Assembly (NCBI GenBank): GCA_022829145.1
Contig: CM040742.1
Coordinates: forward strand, 12,099,131-12,163,130
DNA length: 64,000 nt
Reading direction: 5' to 3'
Source of the DNA: Albula goreensis
Taxonomy: Eukaryota > Chordata > Actinopteri > Albuliformes > Albulidae
The first letter of the stretch is position 1; every line of letters begins with the position of its first letter. A program made the position numbers and the translations under genes. Shown here piece after piece: positions 56,277 through 64,000 of this stretch. Below the pieces are notes generated by a model. The model ran no database searches. It saw only the letters and a program-made list of their open reading frames with translations, and was not told the DNA's origin.

Positions 56277-58569
56277 AGGATCACAAGCTATAACACCATT
56301 TAATATCTAACTGACCCCAGACAAAAACTGAATTTTTACAATCATCCACTAGATGCCACTATTCTTCAAAGAAAATAAACGCCAGGTTACTTTGCTTCGT
56401 ACCAAACGAAGTTTTGGAATGAACAAGTAACAGCTGAATATAATAGATATCAAGATAGCAGTCAGATAGCAATTCCTTCCACAAAGGTAATAAGAATTAT
56501 GCTCGCAGCAGTAATGAGCTCTAAAAAAACACACTTTACAGTGAGGAACTTTTTATCCTAACGTTAACTCAGTTCTGTCATTGGCCCAAATCAGTTGATT
56601 ACTGGTGGTGTAATCAATTGGTCACTGATACTACATGGTATCTACTCCCATTTTTGGTTCAATGAAACCTTATCCCCATATCACTAATGTCACCTGTCTG
56701 TAGCACACTTATCACTATTTAATGACAATGTTTAGGCATGAATGTTGGCTAATAATGAGAGGAACACATAGGACCACTAGGTAGCTGGTGTTTGTAAATC
56801 AGAGGTTGCCGTTTCATTTCCCACTACAATCCCCACTACTTTGACCCCAGGCCCCATGTAAGAAATATGTAGCTATGTATAATGTAATGAAGAATAAATA
56901 CTCCATATATATTTCCCATACTTGTAGTCAGTCAGATCAACTAAAGCTTTCATTTTGGTTGACTGCAAATGGTTCCTTTACAAAGAGGTTTCATTTTGTA
57001 ATTGATTACATTACAGAAAATTGGAGTCCTAACTGAGAGGATCACTCCTCATCACTGAAACAAAGTCATTTGTTAGACAATTAAGGATTTTGAATAAAAA
57101 ACAAAATGGTGGTGAGTCAAACCTGCATTGTCTTAAAATTAGTTAAATTTACCCTGGATAAAACCTAAAAAGTGATACTAAAAACTTGTATAACATTATC
57201 CTTTTCCCCTGTCACTGACATCACAGAAATCTGGATTATCGAATAAACTATGCAACAAGAATTAAATATATGCAGGCTATTTCTCTCACAATACCATGAG
57301 TTTTTGTAAGTGTCATACTAGAGCTCCTCATATTGTCCTACTTTTGAGCACAGGGTGGTTTTAGCCTCTCCTAACAAAAACAAACAATTAGTAGTGGGAA
57401 GGGGGGCAACCAAACAGCTTTGTTTGTATTGGGGGCGGCAGAACAAATATTGCAAGGGGCATCTAATCTTATCTGAGAGGGACATGTGGTGGTTTGCAGG
57501 CTTTTGTTCGGGCCTTGGGCGGCTAAAAACAACCGATTCAACAAATCACTCAGAGTCAGTGAATCACAGGCATCGGTGGAGATCCATTGTTGAATTAATT
57601 TGTTGAATTGTGTGTTTTCAGCGCTGGGCTAGACTGAAGGCTTGCATCCCCACCGGCTCGTTCTGGAGAAGACTGGAACCTCCCAGATGTAGCATGAGGA
57701 CGCTCTTGTGGTTGAGGAGCCTTGGAGGACTCCGGTCAGCATTGAATAACAAAAACAAAGGGCAAGACCAGAGAGGAAAGGGATGCTTGTCTCAAGGGTG
57801 GCCAGCCCTGGTCCTGGACACCTACAGGGATGGTGAGTCCCAAATCTTTTCACCCCTCACCTCCTCACCTCCTCTTCCCCACTATGTCCAACCAGAAAGA
57901 GAAGAGTGGAGGTGATAAGAGGAGAGGGGGTAAGAAGTAAATAGAATTGGAGCAGCCAACTTAGTCCTTCACCATCATCAAACGTGATGTCCACTATCAG
58001 TTAAGTGTCTGTATTACATGGTCAGCCAATTTTATGCCTCACTACTACAATACTGATTTCCACTCACAGGGCAGTTTAACGGCTAATGTTCATGTGGGCA
58101 TGTTTGAAAGAGCAACCTCAAATGCTAGCCCATTAAGTCATTTCGCAAGCTATCGTAGGTATGCACACTGTACTGGCACTTACATTTGTGTCTAAGGAAA
58201 TCCTTAGAAAGTCTTCTGAATGTTTTAATTTCAGATTCCGTGAGATGGCCCTTTAATCTATCTGAGCGCGAGTGCCCCATTATGTCATCCAGAAATGTGG
58301 AGACGCCCCTGATAGGACACACAGAGGCATTCTCTGCCATAGCAGACGTTTGAAGGCACTTTAAGCAGCTTCTCGCATCGCCTCAACTATTGGTAAGCAA
58401 GATAATATTATGAACAACAGGTCGGTTTCCAAGAGAACATGAGGGGGTGGCGGAGGAAAGGTGGTTTTTGATTTTTGAGATTCACCCAGGCTGCGCTGGC
58501 TTTCATTGTTACTCAGCACTTTGGGTCATTTATCACGTCTGATGGTTAACTTACCTCACCTGGTTCCTT

Positions 58570-58650
58570 GGTTCTGACTTGGTTCCTTGTTTTATGGTGA
58601 AGATGAAAACCAGCATCATCTGTTGTTCTTCAGCACCTTTGCTGGATACA
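58570..58650. mobile_element. Degenerate interspersed repeat
   Basis: ggtgaagatgaaaaccagca then tgttgttcttcagcacc, a common fish repeat phrase. Confidence 0.4.
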
Positions 58651-60366
58651 CCCCTGCTCTGACTGCTCAGGAAACATGACAAACAAACATGACAGCCAAT
58701 CTATGAGCATAGCAGTAATGGGGGAATGAGGTACCATGACACTAAAAAATTGTGGAGCGACCGCATATTGCCAGTGCCTCACTGCATTTGGACCGATCAC
58801 ATTTTTTTTTAAGAAGCAAAATGTTTTGATTGGCTGAGACAGGTTCAAGATCACAGCTATTTATTGCTCCACCCATTTGTGTCAGGATACCTTTACTCAT
58901 CACTGGTGTCCAGAGGTTTCAGTACTGCACAGGCCAACATATTCAAAGACAAAAAAAAACATGTTCTACAATGTAAATTCCAGACTAACTTTCAAATTAG
59001 TCTCTTACTCTGGTGCCTTAAGTGTGAGCCAGAGAAGAGGTCAATCATGCGTTTATTGGAGGAATTTTTAGTTCTGCAGGGCCAATTCATTTGTTGAGGA
59101 AAGATCAGTGGCTGGGCTCATGGCTCAATGGTTGCCAGTTCAGTTCCTAAGTTGGGCATCGCTGTTGAACTTTTGAGCAAGTTAGTACATCTATCTCAAT
59201 ACAACTGAAACCAGTTTAGATTTCTCACTGGCATTATATTTCTGTATCAGTATTAACCTACACTAGTCGACACAAGTGACTGACAGAAAACAGAGAAGCT
59301 AGGAAATTGCTTGCTTATTTCAGAGGGTGTTGTTAATAAAACGGCCAGGGAGAAAAAACATTCTTGGTTTTGTGTAATTCTGTGACACCGGAAGACCCTC
59401 CCTAATGGATTAACGTGTTTGTAAGCATGGCTTGGTGATAGCTCAGAATGGCCTTATGGGAGGTGCAGTTACAGAGATAAATACAAGTCAAACAGCTTGT
59501 TCATTTGTTTCCAAGTCTTCAAGGCCCAAACAATCAGGCTTAAAAAAAAAGATTAAAACCTGATACTGTGTCGAGAGAGAGAGAGAGAGAGAGAGAGATA
59601 AAACAACAGTCAATGAATTGACGGGAATGGTGTAGGTGGTGTAGCGGGCAACCCCATTCTCCTCTTTCTTCTCTGGAGACCATGAGTTTGAAAGCGGCCC
59701 AGAGGAAACCAGGTTGCTGGTTTTATGGCAGAGATTGGGCTAATGCTTCAGGAGCTGAGCACAACAGGCATTCAGCTGGAAGGAGGGGACTTGTGGGAGG
59801 TGGGGGTGTCCAGGGGGGTCACAAGGCTGGGGGTGGGGGGGGGTTGCACAGTGAAGGATATACAAGGATCAGACACCTCTTTCCTGAGAGGGCATAACTC
59901 CCAGAGTACTGTGAAGCTGAGTTCTGTACTAAAGCTGCCATGTTCAATATGATTGACTGTGTTGATGTTTCCTTGGTGGACCCAGTGTGGTGGTATCTGA
60001 TATTTATGCTCATGGTGTGTGTGTGTGTGTGTGTGGGGGGTTCATAAAAAAAAAAAAATAAAACAAGATGAAACTGGTGGAAAATTCAATTAGTCAATAC
60101 TGTGGACCATAATATTGACCCTCAATGTTGACAAATAAGGTGAGGTAAGATTTACCTGGGTGGTGTACCAAAAAAGCCTATATACTGGATACCCAGCTAA
60201 CCTCTCAACATATAAGGAAGACAGATATGCATTTCAGTTGATCAAGTTACCTCAAATTTCTTTGTATGTAACAGTTATTATCTGCCTATTAACTAAAACA
60301 GCCTCTGGAAAAAAAATTGTACCCAGGCATCTTTACCAAAATTATAAGATAACTTGTATAGTCCCC

Positions 60367-60482
<116 letters not shown>

Positions 60483-60609
60483 CTTCATTCTTAAATGCAT
60501 ATCGAAATACAGTTTAATATAAGTGTCAAGAACTCTTTATTTATAAACCTACATATAACTGATAAGCACATGGACTTAACCAGCACAGTTAAGGTATTTA
60601 TCAAGAGGT

Positions 60610-60767
60610 AGGGCTCGCAAGGGGGAGGGGCCATTGTTTATTTCCTGGTGAGTCCCTCGTCTTACGTTGATGGAGTATAAGACACTGCAAGAATGTGATC
60701 ACATTCAAAAAAGATCTCATTGTGTCGCCTTCGTCTGGGACGAACAGAAGAAAAAAATACCAAAAAC
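60610..60767 (+). promoter_or_regulatory. Candidate promoter and 5' UTR of a possible secreted-protein gene
   Basis: A GC-rich gggggaggggcc element (about 60619-60630) is followed by TATAAG at 60676-60681. An ATG with an adenine at -3 (aaaacatg) lies about 90 bases on. The spacing fits a TATA promoter with a short leader. Confidence 0.45.
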
Positions 60768-60828
60768 ATGCATCTACTGCTTCTTTTAGCTTTCATCGCC
60801 TCTTTCTTAAACATCAACGACGGAGAAG
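60768..60828 (+). CDS. Candidate signal-peptide exon of an unidentified gene
   Basis: ATG opens 20 codons starting MHLLLLLAFIASF and ending NDGE, then one base (G) before a consensus donor gtgagt at 60829. A very hydrophobic leucine core after a short N-terminus, ended by polar residues and a phase-1 intron, is the classic first exon of a secreted or type I membrane protein. I do not recognise the family. Candidate exon 2 is at 62230. If that exon is wrong, the rest of the gene lies beyond the window. The exon is too short for a standard ORF scan. Confidence 0.5.
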
Positions 60829-62229
60829 GTGAGTGATGCTTATTATAACAATCTTAACTTGCAGTTCTTATACTTTATATATTATTTAAAATAAAGTCGT
60901 AAATATTATAAATCCTAAAATATACTGTTTCATTATTATAAAACATGAAATATGCTCAGCCTACCTGCATCTTTTCCACTGCAATGGAATTACAGAATTA
61001 ATTCCATTGATATTTATGATTGCACAATACAATGGATAGTGGAATGATTTGAGATATAATTCATTATGTATGCGTATAGGTAAACCTACAGATCAACGAT
61101 TTAATTTTAAACTGAAACACATAAAAACACAATTTGCATTTTTCTGTTACACTCCTGGAAGTGTTTAATGTTTTTATTCACCGCTGAGATAAAATTTGTG
61201 AGATCACATGTGTGCATATACCTCTTTGAAATATTGTAACTTGAATTATATTGAATTTTTCAGTACATATGCTGCGATAGATATAAACGAAATATTTTAA
61301 AATTTGTGACATCAGTGAAATGTACTGGTTGGGTTTTTAATCTAGATTATTTCCCTTTTTTTAATGGATATGGTGCCAAAGGAACCATTCTGACATAGTG
61401 GTAGTAATAATGAACATTACTGAGGCAGAAAACGACAATAACTTTTCTGAAATTCACCCATGACCGTTAGTCCAAGGAGCTGATCGTAGGAGTTGGTTCG
61501 GGTGGTGCGAGAGTCAGTGCAGAACATCGGCACAGCGTGTGGCAGTAGATGTTCCCACGCATTCCGAGCGAACGTCACAGTGTGTGGTGCTTTTGGTTGA
61601 GCCGCACTAGTATCTTATTTCCTAGTAAATATCTGTTGCGAAAATTTCGGCATGCAATCGGATCAGGCGAGGGACGCAGTGTTACCACCAAATTGTCCTG
61701 ATCATGGCGACACATATTCAGAGGTGTTCGCAAAAACGGTGAATCCTGCATCGGTTTGCAAATCAAAACACTCCAAACACTGAATCTTCTCTGTTTCGTG
61801 CCAAGTTAAAGCGCACGCGCATATTCCACCTTGCTGTTTTCTCACGTGAACAAATCAAAAAAGGAATACCCCCGTGTGTGTCACCAAGTTCCAGATTTCC
61901 AAAAAATAGCCACGATTTATTTCTCCGGTGCGCATCAGGGCAGCATGTTCTAGTCATACATTACCGTCCGCGCAATTCCCGCAACCTAGTATAAAAGCTG
62001 TTCATGTTTTCTAACCATTTTCTCCTTTCATTAACACTGCCGGCATTGGTTAGTGTCCGTCGGCTGAAGCTTCTGTTCTGCTCCAAAACGCGCATCCACC
62101 AAATGGTGAAATGATGTCCCTGCACTGCGGATGTGGAATGAATGATATACCCCCGAACAAAACTGCACCCCCCAAGGGAAGCATGTGATCCTCTCTGTTC
62201 TGTAATGTTGTGACTGTTTTTCTATACAG
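60829..62229 (+). other. Candidate intron with CpG-rich 3' half
   Basis: AT-rich to about 61440, then CpG-rich (about 61450-62120, with cacgcattccgagcgaacgt and aaagcgcacgcgcatattcc) and a TATA box at 61990. It could equally be the promoter of a different transcript. Confidence 0.35.
61990..61997 (+). promoter_or_regulatory. Consensus TATA box (TATAAAAG) in a CpG-rich block
   Basis: TATAAAAG preceded by CpG-rich sequence (ccgtccgcgcaattcccgca). Any transcript would start near 62020. No long ORF follows; the first ATGs (62103, 62112) open only short frames. Confidence 0.4.
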
Positions 62230-62393
62230 TGGCCGATTCCTTAAAAAGCCGATTCCCTAAAAGCGAACATATCAACTGTACCGCCGCACTTGAAAACAGC
62301 CTCTGTAGTTTCCATGAGTACGAGCAATTTGCTATTGAAAGCTCACAAGAACGCGCAACTACGAAAGCTACACTTCATTCCGCTTTTAACTGA
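62230..62393 (+). CDS. Candidate second exon of the small secreted protein (hypothetical)
   Basis: A strong acceptor (gactgtttttctatacag) precedes 62230. Joined in phase 1 to the exon at 60768, it stays open for 54 codons to a TGA at 62391-62393, giving a 74-residue protein. It begins VADSLKSRFPKSEHINCTAA and has two cysteines and an N-C-T glycosylation sequon. An open run of 54 codons can occur by chance. An alternative is a donor gtacga at 62318 joined to a mini-exon at 62474-62504, flanked by cttcacag and gtactt, which also keeps the frame open. No family recognised. Confidence 0.3.
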
Positions 62394-63764
62394 TGTACAA
62401 ATGGAGCAACATCTAAAAAGTATATTTTGTTCTGTTTGCTCTTAATGCCAGCTTTCACAATGGGTCTTCACAGATCAAACTTATCATCAAAGGAACAGAA
62501 AGAGGTACTTTGCTAAGAGAACAGCGGTATCAAGTTGGTTGTAGTTGAGGGGTTTCCGTATAAGTCTGCAGCATTTTCGAAAAAAAAAAAAAAACTTTTA
62601 ATAGCCCTTAAATCACTGTATGTGATATGTTTATCCTAATGATATATATTACACGAATTGCACTATCCTTATCCAACCGCGCATTATTGATTTGCCTTCG
62701 TGAGTTGCTCAGTAGCAAAATGAGCACATCACAATAACATTGTTAATTTTATGTGATTATTTTATGAATACCTTATTAATGCTAATCTTACGGAGGCTAT
62801 GCCACTGTCACTGTATCGTATATCATGCGTACCAAATATCCATGCATTTTCACTGCGCAAAGCAAGTTAAGCCAACTTTTAAAATGTTTACGGAGAAAGA
62901 CAATGAAGAAATCATTGCGCTGGGCTACACGCGAAGCATTTGACACTATAGAACAGTTCATAAATCAATTCAGCAGAACTATTACCATATAGCCATATAT
63001 ACTGTATCACAGAAGCACTAACGATCCTATGGCACCAGCTGACTTGTAAATTGCTCGCTACTGGTTCCATAAGGTAGCAAATGTTGTACGACCGCGAGCA
63101 AACAATGCTCTTTTGTTGCCAATTAGAGCTTTTCCACTAACTGCAGTCGGAGATCTTGGAAGTATATCCACGCTCGCAACTGGTGCAAGTAGCTCGGTCA
63201 AGTCGCACTGATTGAACGTGACTCAGCGAGGGGAAAAAGCACAGATTCTATGAATGGCAAGATTGCAGCATTGTATAGCACATTGTGGCACTTTCTTTAA
63301 GCAGAGAAAGCTACAGATTGAATGGCGCGCATGTTACTGAGATGGTGATTAAGAAAAAACATTTGGCGCATATGAAACCACTTCTTGCTACTGACCATGG
63401 AACATTGTTTCAGTGGAGTTGCTTAAAAACTCAAACTGGGCTAACAGAACATATTTAACACATATTTAACACATTAGGCTCATATATGATGACTAAGCAT
63501 TCTTCACATGACCCCTCCTACAACCAAAACAACTAAATCAGAGGTTCACAGACTCGGTCCTGATGGACCCCCGTTCAGTCTGGCTTTTGAACACCTGATG
63601 ATTAATGAACAGCCTTCACTTTTCCATGCATGTTATTTAAACCACACAGGTCTGGTTCGTTGCCATTTGCTTTCTGTCGTTTTTTTCCTTTTGAATTCGT
63701 AATTATCCAAGCACTTGCTTAGTGGGAGTGGTCAGATGACCACATCTTCACTCACTAGGATCCC
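62394..63764. other. Non-coding stretch, nothing recognised
   Basis: Poly(A) at 62580-62594 and a degenerate repeat at 63535-63650 (tcacagactcggtcctgatg and acacctgatgattaatgaac). ORFs are short and unremarkable. Confidence 0.5.
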
Positions 63765-63950
63765 ACTGCTTTCATTTACATTTAGCAGAGGCTCTTACCC
63801 CGAGCGACAGTTTACATTTCCTCACACTATCTATTCAGAGCTAAGGCAGGTAAAGTTAGGCAGGCTATCTGGCACAAGGGTACAGCAGCATTTCTTCACC
63901 TGGGAACCGAACCCACCACCTGATTCTTTATGGCATGCCCAAGCTAAGAA
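63765..63950 (+). mobile_element. Short interspersed repeat, copy 4 of the 9640 family
   Basis: atttacatttagcagaggct, cttaccccgagcgacagttt, gggtacagcagcatttcttc and acctgggaaccgaacccacc keep the family order. Confidence 0.65.
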
Positions 63951-64000
63951 TGTTTTGTTGCCAGAACATTCTCAGAACGCTAGAACAAATGTTCCCCAGG

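Noticed and set aside
60768..60828. Assignment of the signal-peptide exon to a peroxidase (mpx/epx-like), prompted by human MTMR4 gene neighbours
   Set aside because: Only the first few residues could be compared, and leucine-rich signal peptides are alike across families. The evidence is too thin for a name.

Overview
The window is vertebrate genomic DNA, most likely from a teleost fish. The evidence is long GT-AG introns, abundant (CA)n/(TG)n microsatellites, degenerate short interspersed repeats of the kinds common in fish genomes, and a gene whose exons translate to a close fish-type version of a known vertebrate protein. There are no bacterial operons, rRNA genes, CRISPR arrays or intact transposase genes.

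One gene dominates. On the + strand, 17 coding exons between 22066 and 52907 can be joined at GT-AG sites with consistent phase. They give a protein of about 1,178 residues that I identify as myotubularin-related protein 4 (mtmr4), an endosomal FYVE-domain PtdIns3P/PtdIns(3,5)P2 3-phosphatase. It has a PH-GRAM domain (exons A-D), a phosphatase domain with the CX5R active site (Cys405/Arg411, exon J), a long acidic and proline-rich linker (exon N), a coiled coil, and a C-terminal FYVE zinc finger (exons P-Q). The initiator ATG is not in exon A. It must end an upstream exon, somewhere in the first 22 kb or before the window. The 3' UTR runs to two AATAAA signals near 54566 and 54779.

Layout: 1-22065 is upstream, 5' UTR or first-intron sequence (purine-rich tract, microsatellites, a candidate promoter/5' exon around 1240-1760, scattered SINE/MITE-like fragments, blocks that resemble conserved noncoding elements). 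22066-52907 holds the mtmr4 exons and introns. 54800-60600 is intergenic, with a strong CTCF-like motif at 56262. 60600-62400 holds the start of a possible second + strand gene: a TATA-like element, a signal-peptide exon and a candidate second exon giving a small secreted protein. The rest has a CpG-rich block, a TATA box at 61990 and a repeat fragment at the end.

The most unusual feature is how many tandem repeats lie against mtmr4 splice sites. A 48-bp minisatellite with two alternating variants sits just before exon B, and its later copies are open in frame with exon B. A roughly 68-bp array before exon M copies the 3' splice site five times. The exon H acceptor is partly duplicated upstream. 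A 19-bp minisatellite abuts the exon J donor. I found no clear evidence of a wholly new biological system. The repeat/splice-site arrangement and the candidate secreted-protein gene are the best leads.
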